The notes below the pieces were generated by a model. The model did no database searches. It worked only from the letters and a program-made list of their open reading frames with translations, and was not told where the DNA came from. A DNA stretch of 64,000 bases from DASUPK01 sp963801055. GTDB taxonomy: Bacteria; Actinomycetota; Thermoleophilia; Solirubrobacterales; 70-9. The stretch spans positions 682,001 through 746,000 of the forward strand of contig CAWDDE010000001.1 of NCBI GenBank assembly GCA_963801055.1. The letters run 5' to 3'. The first letter of the stretch is position 1. Every line of letters starts with the position of its first letter. The position numbers and the translations under genes are program-made. This document shows positions 27,899 through 35,482 of this stretch, in pieces.

Positions 27899-29665
27899 AT
27901 GGCGAGGTTCACGCGCGACAGCGTCGATCGGGTCAAGGAGGCCGTTGACATCGTCGAGATCGTCTCGGCGTACACCGACCTTCAGCAGCGGGGGCAGGAT
28001 CACTGGGGCGTATGTCCGTTCCACGAGGAGCGGACGCCGTCGTTCAAGGTCAATCCGCGCGACAAGCTCTATTACTGCTTCGGCTGCGAGTCGAGTGGGG
28101 ACGTGTTCCGGTTCGTCGAGGAGAAGGAGGGGCTGGACTTCGCTGCGGCGGTGGAGTCGCTTGCCGAGAGGTACGGCGTCGAGCTCCAAAGGGAGAGGGA
28201 GGACCCCCGCGCGGAGGAGTCGCGGCGGCGACGGGCGCGGCTCTGGGAGCTGCTCGAGAGGACCGCGAAGTTCTACGAGCGCTATCTGTGGGAGTCGCCG
28301 AAGGCGGAGAGAGCGCGTGCCTATCTGGCCGGCCGCGGGCTCGGCGAGGACGTGCTGCGGCGGTTCGGGGTGGGGATGGCGCCGAGTCCGTGGGACCAGG
28401 TGCTGGCCGGGAGCCAGCGGGCGGGCTTTGTGGTCGAGGAGCTGCTCGCGGCGGGGCTGATCCAGAAGGGCCGGCAGGGCGGGCACTACGACCGGTTCCG
28501 AAACCGGGTCACCTTTCCGATTCGCGACCAGCGCGGGCGGGTGCTCGGGTTCGGGGCGCGGGCGCTGAGGGCGGACTCGAGGCCGAAGTACCTGAACTCT
28601 CCGGAGGGCGAGCTCTACCGGAAGAGTCATACGCTCTACGGGATCGATCGGGCGCGCGGGCCGATCGCGAAGGCGCGGCGGGCGATCGTCGTGGAGGGCT
28701 ACACCGACGTGCTGGCGCTCCACCAGGCGGGGGTCGAAGAGGCAGTCGCGATCATGGGGACCGCGATCACGCCGGAGCAGGTCTCGATGCTGGCCGGGTT
28801 GACCGACTTGGTCGTGCTGGCGCTCGATGCGGATCGAGCCGGGGCGGACGCGATGATCCGCGCCCAGAAGGTGGCGGGGGGCAGGGGACTGGAGCTGCGG
28901 GTCGCGGCGATGCCCGAGGGGGAGGACCCGGCGGACATGCTGCAGGAAGGTTCGGTTGACCGGTTCATGCAGCTGGTGGATGGGGCGGTGGACCTGGCGA
29001 GCTTCCGGGTCGAGACGGCGCTCGGGCGCGGAGAGCTGAGCAGCCTGACCGGGCGGGAGCGGGTGCTGGACGAGGTCGGGCCGGTTCTGAAGGCGATGGG
29101 GGAGACCGCGCTCGGCTTCGACGAGCTGGTGCGGAAGGTGGCCAACCGGCTGGATACGGATCCGAGCCTGGTGCTGGCGCGGGTTCGGTCCACGCCGGAG
29201 CTGGGGGCCGAGAGCAAGAGCAACGGGAGCGCGAAGGCGGAGCCCGGCCCGGTGGCGGCGTCGCTGACGCCGCGCGAGACCCGCGAGAGGGCGCTGTTGG
29301 CGATGTGCATCGCGGACCCCTCCGCGGGACGGAAGTTCATCGAGCGGCTCAGCGACGAGCACCTCTCACCCACGGGGCGGCCGGCGCTGCAATGGCTGCG
29401 CGAGCATCTCGACGATCCGATGGGAGGGTTGCCGCGCGAGGACGCGGCACTCACCTCCCTGATCACCGAGTTGGTCATGCGGGCGGAGAGCGAGCCCGCC
29501 TCGGAGGCGGCGATGCAGCTCAACTTCGACCTGTTGGAGCAGCAGCGGCTCGAGGACGGGATCTCGGCCGCGCAGAGCGCGGGGGACTATGAGGTCAGCA
29601 CGCGCCTGTCACGCGAGCGAGCGGCCCTGACGGACCGCATCGCGCACGCCGGCATCGTCTCCTAG
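27899..29665 (+). CDS. dnaG: DnaG, DNA primase
   Basis: Synthesises RNA primers at the fork. 588 aa. Start gives ARFTRDSVDRVKEAVDIVEI. N-terminal CHC2 zinc finger: WGVCPFHEERTPSFKVNP ... YYCFGCESSGDVFRF. RNA polymerase domain with FRNRVTFPIRDQRGRVLGFG and KYLNSPEGELYRKSHTLYGI. TOPRIM: VVEGYTDVLALHQAGVEEAV (Glu) and VLALDADRAGADAM (D-x-D). The C-terminal helicase-interaction domain is present (TPRETRERALLAMCIADPSA to IAHAGIVS). No frameshift, unlike the core genes before 25 kb. Confidence 0.95.
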   Translation: MARFTRDSVDRVKEAVDIVEIVSAYTDLQQRGQDHWGVCPFHEERTPSFKVNPRDKLYYCFGCESSGDVFRFVEEKEGLDFAAAVESLAERYGVELQREREDPRAEESRRRRARLWELLERTAKFYERYLWESPKAERARAYLAGRGLGEDVLRRFGVGMAPSPWDQVLAGSQRAGFVVEELLAAGLIQKGRQGGHYDRFRNRVTFPIRDQRGRVLGFGARALRADSRPKYLNSPEGELYRKSHTLYGIDRARGPIAKARRAIVVEGYTDVLALHQAGVEEAVAIMGTAITPEQVSMLAGLTDLVVLALDADRAGADAMIRAQKVAGGRGLELRVAAMPEGEDPADMLQEGSVDRFMQLVDGAVDLASFRVETALGRGELSSLTGRERVLDEVGPVLKAMGETALGFDELVRKVANRLDTDPSLVLARVRSTPELGAESKSNGSAKAEPGPVAASLTPRETRERALLAMCIADPSAGRKFIERLSDEHLSPTGRPALQWLREHLDDPMGGLPREDAALTSLITELVMRAESEPASEAAMQLNFDLLEQQRLEDGISAAQSAGDYEVSTRLSRERAALTDRIAHAGIVS

Positions 29666-29765
29666 CCGCTTTCACACACTCGGCACATTCCCGCGCGCCC
29701 CTTGCGCGTTCCGGGTGCTTCTCGTCAGCAAATTCGGGTCCGATCCATCCGCCGCCCCCCGGAAA

Positions 29766-29855
29766 ATGCCTGCAAATGACAAGGAAGAGTTAGAGCACCA
29801 CCTGGCGGCGGGCCTCACTCTCCGAGAGATCGGCGAGCGCACGCTTCGAAACTAA
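29766..29855 (+). pseudogene. 29-residue remnant resembling the N-terminus of an HTH protein
   Basis: ATG CCT GCA... encodes PANDKEELEHHLAAGLTLRE then IGERTLRN and stops. The pattern LAAGLTLREIGER is the first half of a resolvase/HNH-associated helix-turn-helix (usually followed by a second helix with S-T-V-x-x-W), which is missing. It lies in the 200-bp gap between dnaG and the tRNA-Asn. Probably a stub left by deletion, possibly from an element that used the tRNA as attachment site; weak evidence. Confidence 0.3.
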
Positions 29856-29865
29856 GTCCGATGAG

Positions 29866-29936
29866 CTCCCCGGGGCGGATTCGCACCGCCACGACTTGAT
29901 TAACAGTCAAGCAGGCTGCTGTTACCTCACCGGGGA
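29866..29936 (-). tRNA. tRNA-Asn (GTT), atypical D- and T-loops
   Basis: Folds as a cloverleaf on the minus strand: acceptor TCCCCGG/CCGGGGA, anticodon arm CTTGA-CTGTTAA-TCAAG with anticodon GTT, T-arm GGCGG-TGCGAAT-CCGCC, discriminator G, no encoded CCA. The D-arm is short (AGG/CCT) with loop TAACAGCAG lacking the G18-G19 pair, and the T-loop has G where position 55 should be T. tRNA-Asn next to dnaG is a known actinobacterial arrangement, which supports the call. Confidence 0.8.
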
Positions 29937-29940
29937 TCGT

Positions 29941-29958
29941 GTCTACTGCCTAGTAGAC
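29941..29958 (-). terminator. Hairpin at the 3' end of the glycosyltransferase gene
   Basis: GTCTACT-GCCT-AGTAGAC, a perfect 7-bp stem overlapping the stop codon of the minus-strand glycosyltransferase and lying just upstream of the tRNA-Asn on that strand. Could end the glycosyltransferase transcript. Confidence 0.4.
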
Positions 29959-31202
29959 AGCGAGCCGCCATTGTAGAAGGGGCGCTGGATTCTGGCCGGG
30001 TTGACCATGGCCGCCCGTTCGATCAGGTCCGCAGCTTCGGCCGCGCCGTCATGGGCCGATGCCCACTCGGCCAGTTGACCCGCCCGCGCCCGGAACCGCT
30101 CCTCAATCAGCAGCCGCTTCGTCGCCAGCCGGATGGCCCGTCGCGACAGCAACCGCCGAGGCACCGACAACCCGGCCCCGGACCAGGCAACCCGCGCCGC
30201 GTTCTCTCCCATGTCGCCCACCGACGGACAGACCAGCAACGGCGCCCCCGCGGCCAGCGCCCTCGCCACCGTCCCATGCCCCCCGTGGCAGATCACCACA
30301 TCGGCGGCGGGCATCACCTGCGAATAGAGCACCCAATCGACCAGCGTGGCGTTCGGCGGCACCTGGATCGGCCGGTCCGGCCGGTGCCGGTTGGTCGTCG
30401 CCAGCACCCGCACCGGCTCCTCGGCCAGCGCATCCAGCGCCACTCGCAGCAACTCGCACTCCGGATCCTGCGACGTACTCGGTGCGACCACCACCAACGG
30501 CCCAATCCCCTCCGGAATCACAATGTCCTCACCCGGCAACTCGAAGAACAACGGGCCCGTCACCCGCACATGCGCCGGCCACACACGCGGATACTCGAGG
30601 TGGGGAAACGTCCCCACCACCGCCAACAGCTCACTGATCCCCGCGTGAAACCGCTCGATCGGCCCCAGCCCCAACCGGGCCCTGGTCTCATTGAGCTCAT
30701 CCCGGCCCCGCCGCAACCCGATCCCCAGCAGCGGCGCCGTGGCCCGCCACCCCAGGCGCCCAAGCGCCGTCCGCGGCGGCTGCAACCCCAGGGAATACAT
30801 CGGCATCCCCGGCTGCTGCACCGGATAGACGTGCGGGATCAACGTGGCGTGCGGCACCCCGGCCACCTCCGCGGCGAGCGTCGGCGCCAAGGTCAGGATG
30901 TCGCTTACCACCAGATCCGGCTCGAACCCGTCCATCAACCTGGCCAAGGCCCGCGCGGCCGCCGCGGCCGTCTGCCCATCGGGCGTGTCCGGCCGCGGCG
31001 GCGGATACACCGAGTACTCCTGCGCCCCCGTGAACCCCAACCCCTCCGCCTCGACCGGCTCCCGCCACCGCTCCCAGCTCTCGACCAGCACCTCATGATC
31101 CCGCCGCCCCAACTCCCGCGCGAGCGCGATCGCAGGAAATGCATGCCCCGGATCACCAAACGCAGCGACAAGCAATCGAAGACTCCCGTGTGGGCGGCCC
31201 AT
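29943..31202 (-). CDS. GT1-family (UGT/MGT-like) glycosyltransferase
   Basis: A 419-aa GT-B glycosyltransferase of the YjiC/macrolide-glycosyltransferase type. N-terminal LRLLVAAFGDPGHAFPAIAL (acceptor domain) and LVVSDILTLAPTLAAEVAGV; donor domain VVVAPSTSQDPECELLRVAL; signature DVVICHGGHGTVARALAAGA-PLLVCPSVGDMGENAARVAW with the HGGxGT diphosphate-binding loop. Usually uses UDP- or TDP-sugars on small lipophilic acceptors. Stand-alone; no natural-product cluster nearby. Confidence 0.9.
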   Translation of the reverse strand: MGRPHGSLRLLVAAFGDPGHAFPAIALARELGRRDHEVLVESWERWREPVEAEGLGFTGAQEYSVYPPPRPDTPDGQTAAAAARALARLMDGFEPDLVVSDILTLAPTLAAEVAGVPHATLIPHVYPVQQPGMPMYSLGLQPPRTALGRLGWRATAPLLGIGLRRGRDELNETRARLGLGPIERFHAGISELLAVVGTFPHLEYPRVWPAHVRVTGPLFFELPGEDIVIPEGIGPLVVVAPSTSQDPECELLRVALDALAEEPVRVLATTNRHRPDRPIQVPPNATLVDWVLYSQVMPAADVVICHGGHGTVARALAAGAPLLVCPSVGDMGENAARVAWSGAGLSVPRRLLSRRAIRLATKRLLIEERFRARAGQLAEWASAHDGAAEAADLIERAAMVNPARIQRPFYNGGSLSTRQ

Positions 31203-31241
31203 TGCGCTGACCCTACGCGGTACGCGCTATCCCTTGAACCA

Positions 31242-31766
31242 ATGGCCAAGCGCCGCAACAACGCCCAGCGCCTCCGCAACGCCGTCTACGCGCTCCCCGC
31301 CCGAACCAAGGCGGCGATGCTCCGCGGCATCCGCTCCAACCGCGTGATCGTCGGCGCCTACGTCGACAAGCGCGGCGGCGTCTGTCCCATGTTGGCGGCA
31401 CACCGCAACGGTGGCCGCACCAACTTCGGCACCTTCGCGCGCGCCTGGGATGCCTTCACCGGTGCCAGCCAGCGCAAGCCCCGCCGGGCATCGCGTCGCG
31501 AGGTCCGCGCCCTCGAGGGCTACCTCGAGATGTCCCTCGTCCGCGACGGCATCGAGCTGGACACCGAGACCCACCCGGACCGGCCCCTCAGCGAAGTGGT
31601 ACGCGAGGTCAAGGCCGCCCGCCGCCGCCTGGCCGAGGCCGAAGCGCGCGAGGGCTCCGACGTGTCCGTCGAGGACGTCCTCACCACCACGTACACCCAG
31701 CACTCGCCCACCGAAGACTCCACCGAGCAGTGGGCGCAGGAGCGCGCCGACCTAGGGCCCAGCTAA
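31242..31766 (+). CDS. Conserved actinobacterial hypothetical protein
   Basis: A 174-aa protein starting AKRRNNAQRLRNAVYALPAR-TKAAMLRGIRSNRVI, then VCPMLAAHRNGGRTNFGTFA and RAWDAFTGASQRKPRRAS, ending with an acidic tail. The basic start and the CPMLAAHRNGGRT-FARAWD block look like a family seen in Solirubrobacterales-type genomes; function unknown. No TM segments. Divergent from the glycosyltransferase and 9 bp before the GT2 gene, so likely in an operon with it. Confidence 0.65.
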   Translation: MAKRRNNAQRLRNAVYALPARTKAAMLRGIRSNRVIVGAYVDKRGGVCPMLAAHRNGGRTNFGTFARAWDAFTGASQRKPRRASRREVRALEGYLEMSLVRDGIELDTETHPDRPLSEVVREVKAARRRLAEAEAREGSDVSVEDVLTTTYTQHSPTEDSTEQWAQERADLGPS

Positions 31767-31775
31767 GTTGCGCCC

Positions 31776-32690
31776 GTGAACCGGGCGCCCAGCGAACAGC
31801 TCCCGTTTGCCTCCGTGATCGTCCCCGTCCGCGACGGCGAATCCACCATCGCGGATTGCCTCGACGCCGTGCTCGCCACCGACTATCCGGCCGACCGCCG
31901 CGAGATTCTGGTAATCGACAACGGCTCGAGGGACGGTACGGCGGCCCTGATCCAGGCAAGGCCGGTCCGCTACCTGCGGGAGGAACGACGCGGCGTCTCC
32001 AACGCCCGCAACCGCGGCATCGCCGAATGCCGCGGCGAGATCCTCGCCTTTGTCGATGCCGACTGCCTGGTCGAGCCCCACTGGCTCACCGAGCTCGTCC
32101 GCCCCTTCGACGACCCCGAGGTCGGCAGTGTCGCCGGCGACCTTCAGCACGCGCCCCCCACGACCCCCGCCGAGCGCCAGGCGGCCCGCATGCTCGGCAA
32201 CTGGCAGCGCTTCGCCTTCACCTCGAACCCCGCGTACCCGATCACCGCCAACGCTGCCTACCGCCGCGACGTGCTCGAGCGCATCGGCCCCTTCGACTCC
32301 CACATGACGCGCGCCCAGGACGTCGAGCTCGGCCTCCGCTTCCAGGAGCGAAGCGGCCTCCGGCTCGCCTACGCTGCGCGGGCCACCGCCCGGCATCGCA
32401 ACCGCGCGACCCAGCTCGGCTTCTTCCGCCAGCAGCTCGGCTGGTCCTACGGCGCGGGCCTGGTCGCCGCCAAGTTCGAGGCCATGGGCGGCGACCCGGT
32501 CACTCCGCCGCGCATCGGCGACATCACCCTGACCCTCCGCGGCCTCGGCATCGTCCTCGCGGCCCGGGCCCGCGGGCGCGGCCGCACCGAATGGATCGAG
32601 GACGCCTGGTTCGACTTCCTCCGCCAGCTCGCGTGGTGGATCGGCGCCCGGATCGGGCTCCGCCGAGGCGCCCGGATCTGGCCCTCCTAA
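31776..32690 (+). CDS. GT2-family glycosyltransferase
   Basis: A 304-aa GT-A enzyme. FASVIVPVRDGESTIADCLD is the nucleotide-binding start; ILVIDNGSRDGTAALI; RNRGIAECRGEILAFVDADC with the D-x-D metal motif (DAD); NAAYRRDVLERIGPFDS; TRAQDVELGLRFQERSG with the catalytic ED. C-terminal region has an amphipathic/basic end suggesting membrane association. Acceptor unknown; may add sugars to a cell-surface glycan or lipid. GTG start. Confidence 0.9.
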   Translation: MNRAPSEQLPFASVIVPVRDGESTIADCLDAVLATDYPADRREILVIDNGSRDGTAALIQARPVRYLREERRGVSNARNRGIAECRGEILAFVDADCLVEPHWLTELVRPFDDPEVGSVAGDLQHAPPTTPAERQAARMLGNWQRFAFTSNPAYPITANAAYRRDVLERIGPFDSHMTRAQDVELGLRFQERSGLRLAYAARATARHRNRATQLGFFRQQLGWSYGAGLVAAKFEAMGGDPVTPPRIGDITLTLRGLGIVLAARARGRGRTEWIEDAWFDFLRQLAWWIGARIGLRRGARIWPS

Positions 32691-32718
32691 ACGCAAAGGG
32701 GCCTGGATCTGGCCGGCG

Positions 32719-33456
32719 CTACACCCCCGGATTCTGGGCCGTGTCGCCCGGCCGCAGGAACATGATCTCCGGCACAAGGCAGTTCCGCGAAGTGCGCAAC
32801 AGGAACCGGACGCTCTCCGCGATGTCCTCCGGCCGGATCATCTCCTCAGCGGCCACGGATTCCTTGACGAACTCGGTCATCGGGGTGTCGACGAAGGCGG
32901 GAGCCAGCGCCGTCACCTGAATCCCGTGGCCGACCACTTCTGCCTGGGTCGCCTGCGAAAACCCGATCACCGCCGCCTTGGTCGCCGAGTAGACCGACAG
33001 CCACGGCTGCCCAGCCTTTCCCGATATCGAGGCGGTGTTCACGATCAGGGCCTTGCCGTGCTCCCTGCCCGCCTCGCGCAGCATGGGCAGGCACTCCCTG
33101 GTCGTCAGAATCAGCGCACGCAGATTCACCCCGAGCTGCATGTCGACGTACTTAGTCGTCAGCGCGTCCATCGCCTCGCCGATCCCCACGCCTGCGTTGT
33201 TGATCAGCACGTCCAGCCGCCCGTAGCGCTCCCGGTGCGCCCCGACCAGCGCCTTGAGGTCTTCCTCGTCGGCCATGTTGGCCGGCAGGCTGGCGACCTC
33301 GAGTCCGGCGGACCGCAGATCCTCCGCCGCCGCCTCGAGCTTCTCCGGCCGCCGGGAGGAGACGGTCAGGCGGTAGCCGTCCTCTCCGAGCGCGCGGGCG
33401 ATCGCGAGCCCGATTCCGCTCGAACCGCCAGTGATCAGGGCCGCCCGCTTTGCCAA
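32719..33456 (-). CDS. Short-chain dehydrogenase/reductase
   Basis: A 245-aa classical SDR: KRAALITGGSSGIGLAIARA, VSSRRPEKLEAAAEDLRSAG, VLINNAGVGIGEAMDALTTK, NTASISGKAGQPWLSVYSAT-K (Ser-Tyr-Lys), and LAPAFVDTPMTEF. The C-terminal MFLRPGDTAQNPGV is intact. FabG-like in layout. Convergent with the GT2 gene (28 bp) and divergent from a lipoprotein gene. It shares only the fold with the SDRs at 26 and 49.5 kb, so it is not a recent duplicate. Confidence 0.88.
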   Translation of the reverse strand: MAKRAALITGGSSGIGLAIARALGEDGYRLTVSSRRPEKLEAAAEDLRSAGLEVASLPANMADEEDLKALVGAHRERYGRLDVLINNAGVGIGEAMDALTTKYVDMQLGVNLRALILTTRECLPMLREAGREHGKALIVNTASISGKAGQPWLSVYSATKAAVIGFSQATQAEVVGHGIQVTALAPAFVDTPMTEFVKESVAAEEMIRPEDIAESVRFLLRTSRNCLVPEIMFLRPGDTAQNPGV

Positions 33457-33525
33457 GGTCTCCTCCTTTAGGGCTCGCTAACCGCGCGCGCCACCCTATC
33501 GGTGCCCTGTCTACGATGCCGCCTA

Positions 33526-34503
33526 GTGTCCAGGAAAGCCACGGCCGCAGCGGCGGCCCTGATCGCCGTTGCCCTCGTCGCCGGGTGCGGTGGCTCAGAC
33601 AACGGGACCGGTACTCGCAGCCGCCCCGCCCCGCCGGCGGCCGACTTCCCAGCCGCGAACGGCCAGAGCCTCGAGCAGGTGCTGCTCTCGGCCTCGAACG
33701 GCCAGCAGGGGCCGGTCGTCTCTCCCGCGGCCGGCAGGTTCTACGTCGGCACCAACCGGTTCCCCTTCGGCGTGTTCACCGCCGGGCGCGACCAGATCAC
33801 CGACGCGCAGGTCGCGATTTACGCCGCGCCCGGTAGGGGCGTCAAGGGCCGCGCGGTCGGCCCGTTCCCGGCGAGGATCGAGGACCTCACCACAAAACCC
33901 GCCTTCCGCGCCAAGACCACAGCAGACGACCCGAGCGCGGCACAGGTCGCGTACGTCACCGACATCCCGCTCGACAAGCCGGGGCCGTGGGCTTTCGCCG
34001 CCCTGGTCAAGACCGGCGGCTCCTACCAGTACAGCCTGCTCCCGACCCCCCGTCCCGTCGGCGAGTACCCGGCGCCGCAGGTCGGTCAGAAGGCCCCAGT
34101 GGTCCACACGCCGACCCTCGGCGAGGTCTCGAACATCTCCCAGATCGACACCCGCGTGCCGCCGGACGACATGCACGGCGACGACCTCGCCGACGCGCTG
34201 GGCACGAAGCCCGTCGTCTTGCTGTTCGCCACGCCCGCCCTCTGCCAGAGCCGCGTCTGCGGTCCCGTCACCGACATCGCCGAGCAGGTGAAGCAGGAGT
34301 TCGGCGACCGAGTCGCCTTCATCCATCAGGAGGTCTACAACAACAACCAGATCAGCGATGGCCCCCGGCCACAGATGACCGCCTACGACCTGGACACCGA
34401 ACCGTGGCTGTTCGTCATCGACCGGACCGGCAAGGTGAGCACGGTGCTGCAGGGGCCGTTCAGCGTTCAGGAGCTCGACACGGCGGTTCAAAAGGTCGCC
34501 TGA
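33526..34503 (+). CDS. Thioredoxin-fold lipoprotein with C-x4-C motif
   Basis: A 325-aa exported lipoprotein. GTG start gives SRKATAAAAALIAVALVAGC, a signal peptide with lipobox LVAGC. Residues ~45-190 form an N-terminal beta-rich domain (FYVGTNRFPFGVFTAGRDQI, VAIYAAPGRGVKGRAVGPFP). Residues ~215-325 are thioredoxin-like: KPVVLLFATPALCQSRVCGP (Cys-QSRV-Cys in place of CxxC), DRVAFIHQEVYNNNQ and EPWLFVIDRTGKVSTVLQGP. Likely acts outside the membrane in redox or copper handling; inference. An upstream GTG (33502) is in frame but would precede the signal with extra Cys/Arg residues. Confidence 0.75.
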   Translation: MSRKATAAAAALIAVALVAGCGGSDNGTGTRSRPAPPAADFPAANGQSLEQVLLSASNGQQGPVVSPAAGRFYVGTNRFPFGVFTAGRDQITDAQVAIYAAPGRGVKGRAVGPFPARIEDLTTKPAFRAKTTADDPSAAQVAYVTDIPLDKPGPWAFAALVKTGGSYQYSLLPTPRPVGEYPAPQVGQKAPVVHTPTLGEVSNISQIDTRVPPDDMHGDDLADALGTKPVVLLFATPALCQSRVCGPVTDIAEQVKQEFGDRVAFIHQEVYNNNQISDGPRPQMTAYDLDTEPWLFVIDRTGKVSTVLQGPFSVQELDTAVQKVA

Positions 34504-34553
34504 CCCCGGCTCCTGGCTCGCTTCGGCCCCCTGAGCGGGTAGAACTACACCGG

Positions 34554-34922
34554 ATGGGGGATACAGAACTCCTCAGCATGCTGGCCGCAGAGGCCGAGCG
34601 CCGCAGCCCGACGATCATCACCGGCATTGAAGAGCTCGCGGCCTCAGGCGAAAAGAACTCGGCCCGCGTCGAGGAGCTCCGGGTCGAGGCACACGGCCTG
34701 AAGGGAGCGGCGCTGGTGGTCGGCCAGGAGCGACTCGCCGACCTCGCCCGGCTGATCGAAGAATTCTTGGTCGGCTGCGCCGACTCGGAGCGGATCAAGC
34801 CGGCGAGCGCCGCGGCAGTGGTAGCGGCGACGAGCGCGTTCACTGAAGGCGCCCAAGCCGCGGCCGAGGGCGTGGGGGAGCCGTCCTCGGTGAGAGACTC
34901 CCTGGACGCGTTGAGCCGCTGA
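34554..34922 (+). CDS. Orphan Hpt (histidine phosphotransfer) protein
   Basis: A 122-aa helical bundle protein. The phosphorelay motif VEAHGLKGAALVVGQERLAD places the phospho-acceptor His at residue 47 in the AHxLKG consensus. N-terminal ELLSMLAAEAERRSP provides the first helix. No histidine kinase or response regulator lies nearby, so its partners are encoded elsewhere. It starts 50 bp after the thioredoxin-like lipoprotein gene and is convergent with a small membrane protein gene. Confidence 0.8.
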   Translation: MGDTELLSMLAAEAERRSPTIITGIEELAASGEKNSARVEELRVEAHGLKGAALVVGQERLADLARLIEEFLVGCADSERIKPASAAAVVAATSAFTEGAQAAAEGVGEPSSVRDSLDALSR

Positions 34923-34926
34923 ACCC

Positions 34927-35277
34927 TCAGTCGGCGTGGTGGAGCGCGAAGGCGATCGCGCCCAGCACCATGGCCGACATCACCAGCCAGGCCGGTATCA
35001 GCCAGCCGCCGATCTCTGCGACCCGCAGCGACGGGCGCCGGTAGCCGGGGAGGATGAGCGCGAGCATGCTCGCCACGAACACGACAGTGGCGAAGATCAC
35101 GACGGGCGCCGCCACAAGCGTCCGCGCAGGCGCGTCGATCTCGTCCTCGAAGCTCCGCCCGAAATGCGACTCGAGGACCGCGATCACCACGACAATCACC
35201 AGCGAGCCGTAGAGTGCCCCGAGCAGAGGCCAGGCGAAGGTCTGGGGCTCCTCCTCATCCGGCTCCCGCCTGACCAT
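34927..35277 (-). CDS. Small membrane protein, three TM segments
   Basis: A 116-aa protein: acidic N-terminus (RREPDEEEPQTF), TM1 LLGALYGSLVIVVVIAVLES, TM2 LVAAPVVIFATVVFVASMLA, TM3 LIPAWLVMSAMVLGAIAFAL and end HHAD. No family recognised. Convergent with the Hpt gene (4-bp gap); its start is 45 bp from the tRNA-CAU on the other strand. Confidence 0.65.
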   Translation of the reverse strand: MVRREPDEEEPQTFAWPLLGALYGSLVIVVVIAVLESHFGRSFEDEIDAPARTLVAAPVVIFATVVFVASMLALILPGYRRPSLRVAEIGGWLIPAWLVMSAMVLGAIAFALHHAD

Positions 35278-35321
35278 GGCACGAATCTATCCCGGCGGAT
35301 GACGCGCATACACTGGCTGCG

Positions 35322-35395
35322 GGGCCGGTAGCTCAGGCGGTCAGAGCAGCGGACTCATAATCCGTAGGTCGCAGGTTCGAGTCCTGCCCGGCCCA
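35322..35395 (+). tRNA. tRNA with anticodon CAT (Met elongator or Ile2)
   Basis: Standard cloverleaf: acceptor GGGCCGG/CCGGCCC, D-arm with AGCTCAGGCGGTCAGAGC, anticodon arm CGGAC-TCATAAT-CCG region giving CAT, T-arm GCAGG-TTCGAGT-CCTGC, discriminator A, no encoded CCA. C4-G69 and C5-G68 in the acceptor stem resemble the TilS-recognised tRNA-Ile2, so Ile2 (lysidine) is as likely as Met. Confidence 0.92.
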
Positions 35396-35398
35396 TTG

Positions 35399-35428
35399 AG
35401 AGAAGCCCCGCTACGGCGAGGTTTCTCT
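35399..35428 (+). terminator. Hairpin after the tRNA gene
   Basis: AGAGAAGCC...GGTTTCTCT closing an inner CGC-TACG-GCG; about 12 pairs with one mismatch, starting four bases after the tRNA. Plausible tRNA terminator; only short T-runs. Confidence 0.55.
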
Positions 35429-35482
35429 TGGAGGGGAGGCGCGGGCTTTGGCTCATCAGAGGGGGCAATAGTCTAGGCGGCC

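Noticed and set aside
27158..29362. A 734-aa minus-strand open frame opposite dgt and dnaG
   Set aside because: Arg/Pro/Leu-rich, no family, and exactly antisense to intact dgt and dnaG; a product of high GC third positions.
30051..31241. Plus-strand frame (His/Arg/Pro-rich) leading into the gene at 31242
   Set aside because: Antisense to the GT1 glycosyltransferase; only the part from 31242 is treated as coding.
35322..35395. Firm assignment of the CAT tRNA as elongator Met
   Set aside because: Acceptor pairs fit tRNA-Ile2 as well; anticodon alone cannot decide.
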